From Mariniflexile gromovii (lineage in GTDB: Bacteria > Bacteroidota > Bacteroidia > Flavobacteriales > Flavobacteriaceae): a stretch of 64,000 nucleotides of DNA. The DNA lies in contig NZ_JAGJCB010000004.1 of assembly GCF_017814435.1 (NCBI RefSeq), positions 124,001-188,000 on the forward strand, read 5' to 3'. The notes below the pieces were generated by a model that worked only from the letters and a program-made list of their open reading frames with translations, did not search any database and was not told the DNA's origin. This document shows, piece after piece, positions 17,591 to 27,202 of this stretch; the first letter of the stretch is position 1, and each line of letters opens with the position of its first letter. The translations under genes and the position numbers were made by a program.

Positions 17591-17617
17591 TTTTGTATAT
17601 TAAATGCTTATTAACAT

Positions 17618-18094
17618 TTATTCTTCCTCTTCTTTTGTTGCCTTAGGCTCAACCGCTGGAGCAGCTGCTGGTTTTGCACCGCCTCTTCTACTTCTACGTG
17701 TTGTTTTCTTCTCTGGTTTACCTGCATTGTAAAGCTCGTTGTAATCTACAAGCTCTATCATTGCCATATCAGCGTTATCACCTAAACGATTACCAAGTTT
17801 AATGATTCTTGTGTAACCTCCTGGACGATTCGCCACTTTAGCAGCAACATCTCTAAACAATTCTGCAACAGCATCTTTTTGTCTTAAGTTAGCCATAACA
17901 ATACGTCTGTTATGGGTTGTATCTTCTTTAGACTTAGTAATCATTGGCTCTACAAATTGTTTTAAAGCTTTTGCTTTTGCAACTGTAGTGTTAATACGTT
18001 TGTGCTCTATTAAAGAACAAGCCATATTAGCCAACATAGACTTTCTATGTGCAGTTTGTCTACTTAAATGATTGATTTTTTTTCCGTGTCTCAT
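17618..18094 (-). CDS. rplQ: 50S ribosomal protein L17
   Basis: A 158-residue L17, last gene of the ribosomal cluster. The conserved start [20 protein letters not shown] and the core [22 protein letters not shown] are present. Beyond about residue 120 there is a low-complexity tail rich in Lys, Arg, Ala and finally Glu, an extension common in Bacteroidota L17 and absent in E. coli. A 138-base spacer with a long inverted repeat separates it from rpoA. Confidence 0.98.
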   Translation of the reverse strand: MRHGKKINHLSRQTAHRKSMLANMACSLIEHKRINTTVAKAKALKQFVEPMITKSKEDTTHNRRIVMANLRQKDAVAELFRDVAAKVANRPGGYTRIIKLGNRLGDNADMAMIELVDYNELYNAGKPEKKTTRRSRRGGAKPAAAPAVEPKATKEEEE

Positions 18095-18158
18095 GACATT
18101 TTTGTTATCATCATCTTGCTTCTATACCTTTTTAGGGAGCAAACTATGATGGGTTAAT

Positions 18159-18214
18159 GAATTACGATTTTTGATTTTTTGAATTACGACTTCTTTAATC
18201 AAAAATCGTAATTC
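18159..18214. repeat. 18-bp inverted repeat between rpoA and rplQ
   Basis: GAATTACGATTTTTGATT at 18159-18176 and its exact reverse complement at 18197-18214, with a 20-base loop that itself holds GAATTACGA. Similar TTACGATTT strings occur at about 20105-20125 and 43755-43775, so this looks like a dispersed AT-rich spacer. No T run supports a terminator. Confidence 0.65.
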
Positions 18215-18232
18215 GTAAATCAAAAAATCGTT

Positions 18233-19225
18233 CTAATCTTTATCTAATTTATATTTGCTTAAATCCATTCCGAAGTTTAAACCTTTAACGTTTACTAGTT
18301 CTTCTAGCTCGGTTAACGACTTTTTACCAAAGTTTCTGAATTTCATTAAATCGTTTTTATTGAAAGATACTAAGTCTCCTAAAGTATCTACTTCTGCAGC
18401 TTTTAAACAGTTAAGTGCACGTACAGATAAATCCATATCGATTAACTTAGTTTTAAGCAACTGACGCATGTGAAGTGATTCTTCATCATAAGTCTCAGTT
18501 TGTGCAATTTCATCAGCTTCTAACGTGATACGCTCATCAGAGAATAACATGAAGTGGTGAATTAACGTTTTTGCTGCTTCGGTTAAAGCGTCTTGTGGGG
18601 TAATAGAACCATCTGTAATGATTTCAAAAACCAGTTTTTCGTAATCTGTTTTTTGCTCAACACGATAGTTTTCAATACTATACTTAACGTTTTTTATTGG
18701 CGTATAAATAGAATCGGTAAAAATAGTTCCAACTGGTGCAGCAGCTTTTTTGTTTTCTTCTGCAGGAACGTATCCTCTACCTTTTTCAATAGTGATTTCC
18801 ATATTGAAATTCACTTTAGGATCTAAGTTACAGATAACTAATTCTGTATTTAACACTTGGAAACCAGAAATGAATTTTTGGAAATCTCCAGCTGTAATTT
18901 GCTCTTGACCAGAAATTGAAATAGAGATAGATTCGTTATCAATATCCTCAATTTGTCTTTTAAAACGAGCTTGTTTTAAATTTAAAATGATTTCAGTAAC
19001 ATCTTCTACCACTCCAGCGATTGCTGAAAACTCATGATCTACACCTTCTATTCTAACTGATGTGATGGCGAATCCTTCTAAAGAAGATAGTAATACCCTT
19101 CTTAATGCGTTACCTACTGTTAAACCATAACCAGGCTCTAAAGGTCTGAATTCGAATTTACCTTCGAAATCAGTTGAATCAATCATGATTACTTTATCTG
19201 GTTTTTGGAAATTAAATACTGCCAT
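18233..19225 (-). CDS. rpoA: RNA polymerase alpha subunit
   Basis: Scaffold subunit for assembly of RNA polymerase. The 330 residues show the N-terminal dimerisation domain ([25 protein letters not shown] at about 25-49, with the family's GxTLGNALRR motif) and a C-terminal helix-hairpin-helix domain ([14 protein letters not shown] then [16 protein letters not shown] at about 267-307). Length is as expected. Located between rpsD and rplQ as in the alpha operon of most bacteria. Confidence 0.99.
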   Translation of the reverse strand: MAVFNFQKPDKVIMIDSTDFEGKFEFRPLEPGYGLTVGNALRRVLLSSLEGFAITSVRIEGVDHEFSAIAGVVEDVTEIILNLKQARFKRQIEDIDNESISISISGQEQITAGDFQKFISGFQVLNTELVICNLDPKVNFNMEITIEKGRGYVPAEENKKAAAPVGTIFTDSIYTPIKNVKYSIENYRVEQKTDYEKLVFEIITDGSITPQDALTEAAKTLIHHFMLFSDERITLEADEIAQTETYDEESLHMRQLLKTKLIDMDLSVRALNCLKAAEVDTLGDLVSFNKNDLMKFRNFGKKSLTELEELVNVKGLNFGMDLSKYKLDKD

Positions 19226-19322
19226 GTTTTTTCTTCGTTTTAATTGTTATTTGGTTGCGCGGTTTAAAAGTTTGAAGAAGTACCCATAAACCCTTTGGCC
19301 AAATACCAATATGATTAATTTA

Positions 19323-19928
19323 TTATTTAGAATATAACTCGACGATGAATTGTTCGTTTATATTTTCTGGAATTTGGATTCTTGCAGGAACAGAAACATA
19401 AGTTCCTTGTTTTGTATCGTCATTCCAAGTAATCCATTCGTATACTTGACTTGAGTTAGCTAAAGATCTTGTAATAGCATCAAGAGATTTAGATTTCTCT
19501 CTTACAGCAACCACATCGCCTGCTTTTAATTGGTATGAAGGAATGTTTACCAACTCACCATTTACAGTAATATGTCTGTGAGATACTAATTGTCTAGCGG
19601 CACTTCTAGAAGGAGCAATACCCATTCTATATACTACGTTATCTAATCTAGATTCGCAAAGTTGTAATAAAACTTCACCTGTAATACCTTGAGCTGCTCT
19701 AGCGCTTTTAAATATGTTTCTGAATTGACGCTCTAAAATACCATAAGTGTATTTCGCTTTTTGCTTTTCCATTAATTGGATTGCGTATTCAGATCTTTTT
19801 CCACGTTTTCTTGCGTTTCCGTGTTGACCTGGAGGATAATTTCTTTTCTCGAAAGATTTATCTTCTCCAAATATAGCCTCGCCAAATTTACGAGCTACTT
19901 TAGTTTTAGGACCAGTATATCTTGCCAT
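19323..19928 (-). CDS. rpsD: 30S ribosomal protein S4
   Basis: A 201-residue primary 16S-binding protein that also represses its own operon in many bacteria. It shows the start [20 protein letters not shown], the YPPGQHG loop near 30, and the S4 RNA-binding domain ([19 protein letters not shown], then [12 protein letters not shown]). The Cys zinc-binding N-terminus of some S4 proteins is absent. A 229-base gap with a terminator and a promoter-like element separates it from rpsK, so it may head its own rpsD-rpoA-rplQ transcript. Confidence 0.99.
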   Translation of the reverse strand: MARYTGPKTKVARKFGEAIFGEDKSFEKRNYPPGQHGNARKRGKRSEYAIQLMEKQKAKYTYGILERQFRNIFKSARAAQGITGEVLLQLCESRLDNVVYRMGIAPSRSAARQLVSHRHITVNGELVNIPSYQLKAGDVVAVREKSKSLDAITRSLANSSQVYEWITWNDDTKQGTYVSVPARIQIPENINEQFIVELYSK

Positions 19929-20035
19929 TTTAAATTGTTTTTTTAAGAGTGATTATGAATTAAGGTCTTAATCTTATCCTTCGATAATCGTTGATCTCTT
20001 TTTGATACTTGTTAATAATTATTTTTTTCGGTTTG

Positions 20036-20070
20036 CAAATGTATGCAAAAAATTAATATCATCTGCAAAA
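20036..20070 (-). promoter_or_regulatory. Candidate promoter for rpsD-rpoA-rplQ
   Basis: On minus, TTTTG (20070-20066, the loop of the terminator hairpin) is followed after 22 bases by TACATTTG (20043-20036), an exact TAnnTTTG match. The spacing is slightly longer than the usual 19-20. The implied leader of about 100 nucleotides could hold an S4-binding site. Confidence 0.4.
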
Positions 20071-20087
20071 CAGATGATATTAATTTT
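20049..20087 (-). terminator. Terminator between rpsK and rpsD
   Basis: A 17-base perfect stem, AAAATTAATATCATCTG with its complement, around CAAAA. On minus, the 3' arm runs into TTTTTT. It would end or attenuate transcription of the spc section. Confidence 0.7.
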
Positions 20088-20157
20088 AGTAATGATTTTT
20101 TGATTTACGATGTACGATTTTACAAATCTACAATCACAAATCTTTAATCGCATTTTA

Positions 20158-20550
20158 TTATACTCTTCTACGCTTTGGAGGACGACATCCGTTATGTGGA
20201 AGTGGCGTAACATCGATGATTTCTGTTACTTCAATACCTGCATTGTGGATAGAACGGATAGCAGATTCTCTACCATTTCCTGGACCTTTAACGTATACTT
20301 TTACTTTCTTTAAACCAGCCTCTAAAGCTACAGCAGCTGCATCTTCAGCAGCTAATTGAGCAGCGTAAGGGGTGTTCTTTTTAGAACCTCTAAATCCCAT
20401 TTTACCAGCAGAAGACCAAGAAATTACGTCTCCTTTTTTGTTGGTAAGTGCAATTATGATGTTGTTGAAAGAAGCATTAACATGAGCTTCTCCTACAGAG
20501 TCTACAATAACTTTACGTTTTTTTGTAGTTTTTGTGTTTGATTTTGCCAT
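20158..20550 (-). CDS. rpsK: 30S ribosomal protein S11
   Basis: A 130-residue platform protein of the small subunit, near the Shine-Dalgarno/anti-Shine-Dalgarno helix. Core [31 protein letters not shown] (read in parts: [19 protein letters not shown]) and the C-terminal [13 protein letters not shown] are standard. A 100-base spacer with nothing notable separates it from rpsM. Confidence 0.99.
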   Translation of the reverse strand: MAKSNTKTTKKRKVIVDSVGEAHVNASFNNIIIALTNKKGDVISWSSAGKMGFRGSKKNTPYAAQLAAEDAAAVALEAGLKKVKVYVKGPGNGRESAIRSIHNAGIEVTEIIDVTPLPHNGCRPPKRRRV

Positions 20551-20650
20551 TTTCTATAGTTTTCAGTTTTAGTTGATAGTCGCTAGAATCCTAAACCTTT
20601 TATAATTTCAAACAGATTCCTTCCAACGTCTAAATACTAAAGACTAATTG

Positions 20651-21025
20651 TTATTTAGTTGCTTTTTTCTTGTTAGCAACAGTTTTTCTTCTACCTTTTC
20701 TAGTTCTAGAGTTGTTTTTTGTACGTTGACCTCTTAATGGAAGCCCCGATCTGTGACGAATTCCTCTATAACATCCAATATCCATTAAACGTTTAATGTT
20801 CAATTGAATTTCAGAACGTAATTCACCTTCGATAGTAAAAGTACCAACAGCTTCACGAATACCAGCTATTTGGTCGTCGTTCCAATCTTGAACTTTAATA
20901 CTTTCATCAACATTAGCTGCTGCTAATATTTCTTTAGCTCTACTTCTACCTACCCCGTAGATATAAGTTAAAGCGATAACTCCTCTTTTGTTTTTTGGTA
21001 TGTCTACACCTGCAATTCTTGCCAT
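20651..21025 (-). CDS. rpsM: 30S ribosomal protein S13
   Basis: A 124-residue small-subunit head protein contacting tRNA and the L5 bridge. [30 protein letters not shown] and the C-terminal [19 protein letters not shown] are diagnostic. Starts two bases after the rpmJ stop. Confidence 0.99.
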   Translation of the reverse strand: MARIAGVDIPKNKRGVIALTYIYGVGRSRAKEILAAANVDESIKVQDWNDDQIAGIREAVGTFTIEGELRSEIQLNIKRLMDIGCYRGIRHRSGLPLRGQRTKNNSRTRKGRRKTVANKKKATK

Positions 21026-21027
21026 AA

Positions 21028-21144
21028 TTACCCTTGTCTTTGTTTAAATCTAGGATTCTTTTTGTTTATCACGTAAAGTCTACCTTTTCTACGTACGATT
21101 ATACAATCTGCACTTCTTTTTTTTACTGATGCTCTTACTTTCAT
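21028..21144 (-). CDS. rpmJ: 50S ribosomal protein L36, zinc-free type
   Basis: Only 38 residues, so easily missed: [14 protein letters not shown], then [21 protein letters not shown]. The start and the KQRQG end are classic L36. Of the four metal ligands of the zinc-ribbon form (three Cys and one His), only the second Cys remains, so this is the C-minus form. ATG at 21144-21142 and TAA at 21030-21028; two bases before rpsM. Upstream is a 95-base spacer containing tandem AAAGTTTA-type repeats. Confidence 0.95.
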   Translation of the reverse strand: MKVRASVKKRSADCIIVRRKGRLYVINKKNPRFKQRQG

Positions 21145-21150
21145 CTTTTT

Positions 21151-21186
21151 GTAGTTTAAAAGTTTAAAGTTTAAAAGTTTAAAGTT
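21151..21186. repeat. Low-complexity AAAGTTTA tandem repeat
   Basis: Alternating AAAAGTTT and AAAGTTT units run through the infA-rpmJ spacer, giving four copies. Such spacers are frequent in flavobacterial genomes. No regulatory reading is apparent. Confidence 0.6.
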
Positions 21187-21239
21187 GTTTTAAGTATTAA
21201 CTTTTCAACTCTTTACTTTATAACCTTATAACTTAATCT

Positions 21240-21455
21240 TTAGTATCTATAAGTTATTCTCGCCTTAGATAAATCATAAGGACTCATTTCTAATTTCACC
21301 TTATCGCCTGGTAATAGTTTTATGTAATGCATACGCATTTTACCAGAGATATGTGCCGTCACAATGTGACCGTTCTCTAATTCAACACGGAACATGGCAT
21401 TTGACAATGCTTCTATAATGGTTCCGTCTTGTTCTATTGCTGCTTGTTTTGCCAT
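21240..21455 (-). CDS. infA: Translation initiation factor IF-1
   Basis: A 71-residue OB-fold factor occupying the A site during initiation. [40 protein letters not shown] and the end ISYRY-like KARITYRY are diagnostic. It lies nine bases after secY, without the adk and map genes found here in many other bacteria. Confidence 0.98.
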   Translation of the reverse strand: MAKQAAIEQDGTIIEALSNAMFRVELENGHIVTAHISGKMRMHYIKLLPGDKVKLEMSPYDLSKARITYRY

Positions 21456-21464
21456 AGTATAATA

Positions 21465-22814
21465 TTAAGCTACTGCTGCCTTTCTATTTTTACCTGTTTT
21501 CATCAAGCCATCATAGTGTCTATTTAACAAATAAGAGTTTACTTGTTGCATAGTATCTATAGCTACACCCACTAAAATGATTAATGAAGTACCTCCAAAA
21601 AACAATGCCCATCCTTGTTGAACACCCATAATTTTAACTATTAACGCTGGGAACACAGCAATGAACGCTAAAAATATAGAACCTGGTAAGGTTATTTGAG
21701 ACATTATCTTATCTAAATATTCAGATGTTTCGGTTCCTGGACGAATACCAGGTATAAAACCACCACTACGTTTTAAATCATCAGCCATTTTATTCGTTGG
21801 AACAGTAATAGCTGTATAGAAATATGTAAATATGATAATCAATATAGCAAATGTGATATTATAGGCCAATCCAAATATATCTGCATAATTAGTCTGCATC
21901 CATGCGCCAAAAGCTGTTTCTTTTAAAAGTGAAGACCCTCCAATTAAACTAGGAACAAACATGATAGCCTGTGCAAAGATAATTGGCATAACTCCAGAAG
22001 CATTCAGCTTTAATGGAATATACTGTCTAGAACCTGCCATCGCACTTTTTTCGTAATCGCCAGTTGCTGTTCTTCTTGCATACTGTACTGCAATTTTTCT
22101 AACAGCCATAACCAACATGATACAACCTAATATGATAGCAAACCACAATACCAATTCGAAAAGAATTAACATCACATTGTTTCCTTCTAATCTGGTTGCA
22201 GCATTCTGTATAAACGATGCCGGCATTCTAGCTATAATACCTACCATGATCAATAAAGAGATACCATTACCAATACCCTTATCGGTAATTTTTTCTCCTA
22301 ACCACATCGCGAAGATACAGCCTGTTACTAAAATAGTAACTGAAGAGAAATAAAACAATGGTCCTGTACCTAATAAAAAGGCACTTGTTGGAATTCCTAA
22401 TGCAGGTAAACTCGCTAAATAACCTGGTGCCTGTAGCAAACAGATTGCAATAGTTAACCAACGTGTAATTTGGTTGATTTTCTTTTGACCACTAGCGCCT
22501 TCTTTTTGTAGTTTTTGTAAATATGGAATTGCTATTCCCATTAACTGAACCACAATAGAAGCAGAAATGTAAGGCATAATACCCAATGCAAAAACCGAAG
22601 CATTTGCAAAAGCTCCACCTGTAAAAGCATTTAGCAACCCTAATAAACCACCATCAGTACTATCAGCTAACCCTTCTAATTGAGCTGCATCAATACCGGG
22701 TAATACTACTTGAGCACCAAAACGGTAAACTAATAACAGACCAAGTGTAACTATGATTCTGTTTCTTAGTTCTTCTATTTTCCAAACATTCTTTAACGAT
22801 TCTATAAATTTCAT
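21465..22814 (-). CDS. secY: Preprotein translocase subunit SecY
   Basis: Channel subunit of the Sec translocon in the inner membrane. The 449 residues contain about ten hydrophobic helices, the SecY signature regions GIMPYISASIVVQLM (about 79-93) and SLLIMVGIIARMP (about 186-198), and the cytoplasmic loop GFIPGIRPGTETSEYL that contacts SecA and the ribosome. Placed between rplO and infA as in spc operons. Confidence 0.98.
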   Translation of the reverse strand: MKFIESLKNVWKIEELRNRIIVTLGLLLVYRFGAQVVLPGIDAAQLEGLADSTDGGLLGLLNAFTGGAFANASVFALGIMPYISASIVVQLMGIAIPYLQKLQKEGASGQKKINQITRWLTIAICLLQAPGYLASLPALGIPTSAFLLGTGPLFYFSSVTILVTGCIFAMWLGEKITDKGIGNGISLLIMVGIIARMPASFIQNAATRLEGNNVMLILFELVLWFAIILGCIMLVMAVRKIAVQYARRTATGDYEKSAMAGSRQYIPLKLNASGVMPIIFAQAIMFVPSLIGGSSLLKETAFGAWMQTNYADIFGLAYNITFAILIIIFTYFYTAITVPTNKMADDLKRSGGFIPGIRPGTETSEYLDKIMSQITLPGSIFLAFIAVFPALIVKIMGVQQGWALFFGGTSLIILVGVAIDTMQQVNSYLLNRHYDGLMKTGKNRKAAVA

Positions 22815-22829
22815 ACTTATAATAAGGTC

Positions 22830-23282
22830 TTATAACGTTACAACTTCTCCGCCAGCAGCTTCAATAGCAGCTTTTGCTGAAGCAGTAAATTTATGTGCAG
22901 ATACTTTTAATTTTGCTTTTAATTCACCTCTACCTAATATTTTAACTAGATCGTTCTTACCGATTAAACGGTTGGCGAATAAAGTTTCAAAATCAACAGT
23001 ATCACCAACTTTTTTATCGTCAGCTAATTGTTGCAAAGTATCTAAATTGATACCTTGATACTCTACACGGTTAATGTTAGTAAAACCAAATTTAGGAACA
23101 CGTCTTTGAAGTGGCATTTGACCTCCTTCAAATCCTACTTTCTTAGAATAACCAGAACGCGATTTAGCTCCTTTGTGACCACGAGTAGCAGTACCACCTT
23201 TACCAGAACCTTGCCCTCTACCTATTCTTTTTCCTTGATTTTTAACTGAACCTTCTGCAGGTTTTAAATTACTTAAATCCAT
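22830..23282 (-). CDS. rplO: 50S ribosomal protein L15
   Basis: 150 residues with the Gly-rich KRIGRGQGSGKGGTATRGHKG segment read in parts (RIGRGQGSGKGGT, RGHKGAKSRSG) and GFEGGQMPLQRRVPKFGF, both diagnostic for L15. Fifteen bases upstream of secY. Shape and length are normal. Confidence 0.99.
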   Translation of the reverse strand: MDLSNLKPAEGSVKNQGKRIGRGQGSGKGGTATRGHKGAKSRSGYSKKVGFEGGQMPLQRRVPKFGFTNINRVEYQGINLDTLQQLADDKKVGDTVDFETLFANRLIGKNDLVKILGRGELKAKLKVSAHKFTASAKAAIEAAGGEVVTL

Positions 23283-23296
23283 TTTTCAGTATATTA

Positions 23297-23479
23297 TTAT
23301 TTAATTTCTTCAACAGAAACTAAGTGATTTACTTTACTTACCATACCAAGAATACTTGATGTAGCTTCGTGCTCTTTTACTTGACCAATCTTTTTAAGAC
23401 CTAAAGATTCTAAAACTCTTTTTTGTCTTTGTGGACAATTGATTGCGCTTTTAACTTTTGTTACTTTTATTTTTGCCAT
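23297..23479 (-). CDS. rpmD: 50S ribosomal protein L30
   Basis: A 60-residue L30: MAKIKVTKVKSAINCPQRQK and SLGLKKIGQVKEHEAT match the conserved core of this small, sometimes missing protein. It sits between rpsE and rplO as expected. Confidence 0.98.
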   Translation of the reverse strand: MAKIKVTKVKSAINCPQRQKRVLESLGLKKIGQVKEHEATSSILGMVSKVNHLVSVEEIK

Positions 23480-23490
23480 CTCTGTCTGTA

Positions 23491-24015
23491 TTAAGCTTTA
23501 AAAACTTGTTCAAGTGAAATACCTCTATCTCTAGCAATGGTGTTGGCATCTCTTAATTGTAATAAAGCATCAAAAGTTGCTTTTACAACGTTGTGAGGAT
23601 TTGAAGATCCTTGAGATTTTGATAATACATCGTGTACACCAACGGCCTCAAGCACTGTTCTTACAGCACCACCGGCAATTACACCTGTACCTTGAGCTGC
23701 AGGAATAATATTTACTCTTGCGCCACCAAATTTACCTTTTTGCTCATGTGGTAATGTTTTTCCTTTTAAAGGAATACGTACTAGGTTTTTCTTAGCATCT
23801 TCTACAGCTTTTGCAATTGCACTAGCAACGTCTTTAGATTTTCCTAAACCTTGTCCTACAACACCAGCTTCATCACCAACTACAACAATTGCTGAAAAAC
23901 CAAATGCTCTACCACCTTTAGTTACTTTTGTAACTCTTTGTACACCAACTAAACGATCTTTAAGATCTAATCCACCTGGTTTTACTAATTCTGCACTTTT
24001 ATATTTTTTAAACAT
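23491..24015 (-). CDS. rpsE: 30S ribosomal protein S5
   Basis: 174 residues; contributes to decoding fidelity and mRNA unwinding. [37 protein letters not shown] and [18 protein letters not shown] are the S5 double-stranded-RNA-binding and C-terminal motifs. No truncation. Confidence 0.99.
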   Translation of the reverse strand: MFKKYKSAELVKPGGLDLKDRLVGVQRVTKVTKGGRAFGFSAIVVVGDEAGVVGQGLGKSKDVASAIAKAVEDAKKNLVRIPLKGKTLPHEQKGKFGGARVNIIPAAQGTGVIAGGAVRTVLEAVGVHDVLSKSQGSSNPHNVVKATFDALLQLRDANTIARDRGISLEQVFKA

Positions 24016-24021
24016 AATTTC

Positions 24022-24378
24022 TTAGAATTTAAGTCCTGCTTCTCTAGCTCCTTCAGCTAATGATTTTACTCTACCATGATATAAATAACCACCTCTATCA
24101 AAAGCGATCGTTTCTACACCTGCTTTTAAAGCTTTTTCAGCAAGCGACTTACCTACTAACTTAGCTACTTCAATTTTAGTTGCTTTTGCAGAACTAATAT
24201 CTTTATCTCTTGAAGATGCTGCACTGATAGTTACACCAGTTACGTCATCTACAACTTGAGCATAAATTTCTTTATTACTTCTAAAAACAGTTAACCTAGG
24301 TCTAGCCTCTGTACCAGAAACTATCTTACGTATTCTGCTTTTAATTCTTATTCTTCTTTCGTATTTTGTCAATGCCAT
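24022..24378 (-). CDS. rplR: 50S ribosomal protein L18
   Basis: 118 residues; binds 5S rRNA with L5 and L25. [17 protein letters not shown] and the C-terminal [20 protein letters not shown] are diagnostic. Six bases upstream of rpsE. Confidence 0.99.
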   Translation of the reverse strand: MALTKYERRIRIKSRIRKIVSGTEARPRLTVFRSNKEIYAQVVDDVTGVTISAASSRDKDISSAKATKIEVAKLVGKSLAEKALKAGVETIAFDRGGYLYHGRVKSLAEGAREAGLKF

Positions 24379-24388
24379 AACTTACTTA

Positions 24389-24931
24389 TTAAGCTGATTT
24401 ACCTGCTTTTCTTCTTAATACCTCACCAACAAACTTAATTCCTTTTCCTTTGTAAGGTTCTGGTCTTCTAAATCCACGGATTTTTGCAGCAACTTGTCCA
24501 ACAAGTTGTTTATCGTGAGAAGTAAGTTTAATGATTGGGTTTTTTCCTTTCTCTGAAACTGTTTCAACTTTAACTTCAGGAGCTAAGTTCATAACAATAG
24601 CGTGTGAAAAACCTAATGCTAATTCCAATTTTTGACCTTGGTTACTAGCTCTATATCCTACACCAACTAATTCTAATTCTTTAGTCCACCCTTTAGATAC
24701 ACCTTCAATCATGTTACGCATCAATGATCTATATAAACCATGTTTTGCTTTTTGATCTTTAGTATCTGAAGAACGTGTAACTAATACATTTCCATCTTCA
24801 ACTTTAATATCTACAGAATCGAAATTTTGAGTTAATTCTCCTAATTTTCCTTTTACTGTAACTACTGAGTCTTTTATATCAACTGTAACGCCTTGCGGAA
24901 TTACTACTGGGTTATTACCTATTCTAGACAT
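24389..24931 (-). CDS. rplF: 50S ribosomal protein L6
   Basis: 180 residues with the duplicated L6 fold. MSRIGNNPVVIPQGVTV at the start and RRPEPYKGKGIKFVGEVLRR at the end match the L6 signature (PEPYKGKGI). Ten bases upstream of rplR. Confidence 0.99.
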   Translation of the reverse strand: MSRIGNNPVVIPQGVTVDIKDSVVTVKGKLGELTQNFDSVDIKVEDGNVLVTRSSDTKDQKAKHGLYRSLMRNMIEGVSKGWTKELELVGVGYRASNQGQKLELALGFSHAIVMNLAPEVKVETVSEKGKNPIIKLTSHDKQLVGQVAAKIRGFRRPEPYKGKGIKFVGEVLRRKAGKSA

Positions 24932-24942
24932 ATCTTATCTTT

Positions 24943-25341
24943 TTAGTAAACGTAACACAATACTTCACCACCAACATTATCTCTTTTGGCTTGTTTACCT
25001 GTCATTACACCGTGAGATGTTGAAACAATGGCAATACCAAGACCGTTAAGGATTCTAGGTAATTCTTTTGAACTTGCGTATTTACGTAAACCTGGTTTAC
25101 TTATTCTTTGAATCTTTTTGATTACAGGCTCTTTAGTTTCTTTGTTGTACTTAAGTGCAATTTTGATTGTACCTTGTACTGTAGAATCATCAAACTTGTA
25201 ACTTAAAATATATCCTTGCTCGAATAATATTTTAGTGATGTCTTTTTTAAGATTAGAAGCAGGTATCTCAACCACTCTGTGGTTCGCACGCACTGCGTTT
25301 CTAATTCTTGTCAAATAATCCGCTATTGGATCTGTGTACAT
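24943..25341 (-). CDS. rpsH: 30S ribosomal protein S8
   Basis: 132 residues; a primary 16S-binding protein and, in E. coli, the repressor of the spc operon. DPIADYLTRIRNA at the start and the signature GLGIAIVSTSHGVMTGKQA near the end are present. A 67-base spacer before it contains a hairpin (25363-25384). Confidence 0.99.
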   Translation of the reverse strand: MYTDPIADYLTRIRNAVRANHRVVEIPASNLKKDITKILFEQGYILSYKFDDSTVQGTIKIALKYNKETKEPVIKKIQRISKPGLRKYASSKELPRILNGLGIAIVSTSHGVMTGKQAKRDNVGGEVLCYVY

Positions 25342-25362
25342 AATGAATTGATTTGTGATTTT

Positions 25363-25384
25363 GGTTTTCGGACTATTCCGAACC
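25363..25384 (-). promoter_or_regulatory. Hairpin in the rpsN-rpsH spacer
   Basis: GGTT-TTCGGA / TCCGAACC around CTAT with one bulged base, in an otherwise AT-rich spacer inside a tightly packed operon. No T run follows. It could be an S8 target or a processing site; function unknown. Confidence 0.3.
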
Positions 25385-25408
25385 TTAAATCTGATTATTT
25401 AAATAATA

Positions 25409-25678
25409 TTACCAACTTGCTTTTCTAACTCCAGGAATAAGACCATTGTTGGCCATTTCTCTAAAAGTTACACGAGAAATTCCAAATGTTCTCATATACC
25501 CTCTAGGTCTTCCTGTTAATTTACATCTATTATGCATACGAATAGGAGAAGCATTTTTTGGTAACTTTTGTAATGCTTCATAATCGCCAGCTTCTTTTAA
25601 AGCTTTACGTTTTTCAGCATATTTAGCTACTGTTTTAGCTCTTTTTACCTCGCGGGCTTTCATTGATTCTTTAGCCAT
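25409..25678 (-). CDS. rpsN: 30S ribosomal protein S14, zinc-free type
   Basis: 89 residues with [20 protein letters not shown] and [18 protein letters not shown], as in the C-minus, long S14 form; the CxxC pairs of the short zinc form are absent. Three bases after rplE. Confidence 0.99.
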   Translation of the reverse strand: MAKESMKAREVKRAKTVAKYAEKRKALKEAGDYEALQKLPKNASPIRMHNRCKLTGRPRGYMRTFGISRVTFREMANNGLIPGVRKASW

Positions 25679-25681
25679 AAC

Positions 25682-26233
25682 TTAGTTCTTTTGAAAAGGT
25701 AATCCTAATTCGGTTAATAATGATTTTGCTTCTTTGTCAGTTTCTGCAGACGTTACAAATGTAATATCCATACCTGAGATTTTATTAACTTTATCAATAT
25801 TAATCTCTGGGAAGATGATTTGCTCGGTAATTCCTAAATTGTAGTTACCACGTCCGTCAAATCCTGTAGCTTTAATTCCGTTAAAATCTCTTACACGTGG
25901 AAGTGCAGAAGTAACTAAACGGTCTAAAAACTCGTACATTTTTTCGCCACGTAAAGTTACTTTTGCCCCAATTGGCATACCTTTACGTAATTTAAAAGAT
26001 GCAACGTCCTTTTTAGAAATTGTTGCTATAGCTTTTTGTCCAGATATTGTAGTTAACTCTTCTACTGCGTAGTCAATTAACTTTTTGTCTGCAACTGCAG
26101 CTCCAACACCTTTAGATATTACTATCTTTTGTAGTTTAGGAACTTGCATTACATTTTTATATCCAAATTCGTCTGTAAGAGCTGCAATTACTCTGCTTTT
26201 ATACTCTTCTTTAAGTCTCGGTGAATATGCCAT
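25682..26233 (-). CDS. rplE: 50S ribosomal protein L5
   Basis: 183 residues; binds 5S rRNA and forms bridge B1b with S13. [17 protein letters not shown] and the [19 protein letters not shown] loop are diagnostic. Two bases after rplX. Confidence 0.99.
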   Translation of the reverse strand: MAYSPRLKEEYKSRVIAALTDEFGYKNVMQVPKLQKIVISKGVGAAVADKKLIDYAVEELTTISGQKAIATISKKDVASFKLRKGMPIGAKVTLRGEKMYEFLDRLVTSALPRVRDFNGIKATGFDGRGNYNLGITEQIIFPEINIDKVNKISGMDITFVTSAETDKEAKSLLTELGLPFQKN

Positions 26234-26235
26234 AA

Positions 26236-26547
26236 CTATATTACTTCATTAGATTTTGTTGAAAATCTTACTTTTTTATCACCTTCAATTTTATAACCAA
26301 TTCTTGTAGTTTCTCCTTTCGAAGTTAACAATGATAGGTTAGAAATATGAATAGGCGCTTCTTTTTCTACGATTCCACCTTGAGGGTTTTTAGCACTTGG
26401 TTTAGTATGTTTCTTAACCATGTTTATACCCTCAACAATCGCTTTGTTCTTATCTATTAATACTTTTTGTACTTTACCTTCAGCACCTTTGTGGTCTCCA
26501 GCAATTACTTTTACAGTATCTCCAGTTTTTATTTTAAGCTTTGTCAT
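26236..26547 (-). CDS. rplX: 50S ribosomal protein L24
   Basis: 103 residues; an assembly-initiator protein with a KOW motif at about residues 6-30 ([21 protein letters not shown]). [12 protein letters not shown] follows, as in the family. Fourteen bases after rplN. Confidence 0.99.
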   Translation of the reverse strand: MTKLKIKTGDTVKVIAGDHKGAEGKVQKVLIDKNKAIVEGINMVKKHTKPSAKNPQGGIVEKEAPIHISNLSLLTSKGETTRIGYKIEGDKKVRFSTKSNEVI

Positions 26548-26561
26548 CTTAAATTAATGTA

Positions 26562-26930
26562 TTAAAGCACTTCAGGTGCTAATGATACAATTTTCATGAA
26601 TTGTTTATCACGAAGTTCTCTAGCAACAGGACCAAATACGCGTGTTCCTCTCATCTCTCCTTGAGCGTTTAAAAGCACACATGCATTATCGTCAAATCTT
26701 ATATAAGATCCGTCTGGTCTTCTTACTTCTTTTACAGTACGTACAACAACTGCCGTTGAAACAGCACCTTTTTTAATGTTTCCATTAGGTGTTGCGTCTT
26801 TTATGGAAACAACAATTTTGTCTCCTACAGATGCGTATCTTCTTTTAGTACCACCTAAAACGCGGATAGTTAAAACTTCCTTTGCTCCAGTATTGTCTGC
26901 TACCTTTAATCTTGATTCTTGCTGTACCAT
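26562..26930 (-). CDS. rplN: 50S ribosomal protein L14
   Basis: 122 residues, starting [18 protein letters not shown] and carrying [19 protein letters not shown] and [13 protein letters not shown], the L14 signature. L14 is the binding partner of RsfS, encoded at 475-846. Confidence 0.99.
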   Translation of the reverse strand: MVQQESRLKVADNTGAKEVLTIRVLGGTKRRYASVGDKIVVSIKDATPNGNIKKGAVSTAVVVRTVKEVRRPDGSYIRFDDNACVLLNAQGEMRGTRVFGPVARELRDKQFMKIVSLAPEVL

Positions 26931-26932
26931 AA

Positions 26933-27190
26933 TTATTTAGCTCTTTCTATGATTTCAACTAATCTCCAACATTTAGATTTACTTAAAGGTCTTGTTTCCA
27001 TGATTCTTACAGTATCTCCAATATTACAATCGTTTGTTTCGTCGTGTGCAACATATTTTTTTGTTTTCAACACGAACTTACCATACATAGGGTGTTTTAC
27101 TTTTTTCACCTCAGAAACCACAATAGATTTCTGCATCTTGTTACTTGTAACAACTCCTATACGTTCTTTTCTTAAATTTCTTGTTTCCAT
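26933..27190 (-). CDS. rpsQ: 30S ribosomal protein S17
   Basis: 85 residues; OB-fold primary 16S-binding protein. [16 protein letters not shown] and the signature [20 protein letters not shown] are present. Two bases before rplN. Confidence 0.99.
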   Translation of the reverse strand: METRNLRKERIGVVTSNKMQKSIVVSEVKKVKHPMYGKFVLKTKKYVAHDETNDCNIGDTVRIMETRPLSKSKCWRLVEIIERAK

Positions 27191-27202
27191 CTTTTAGCAG
27201 AA

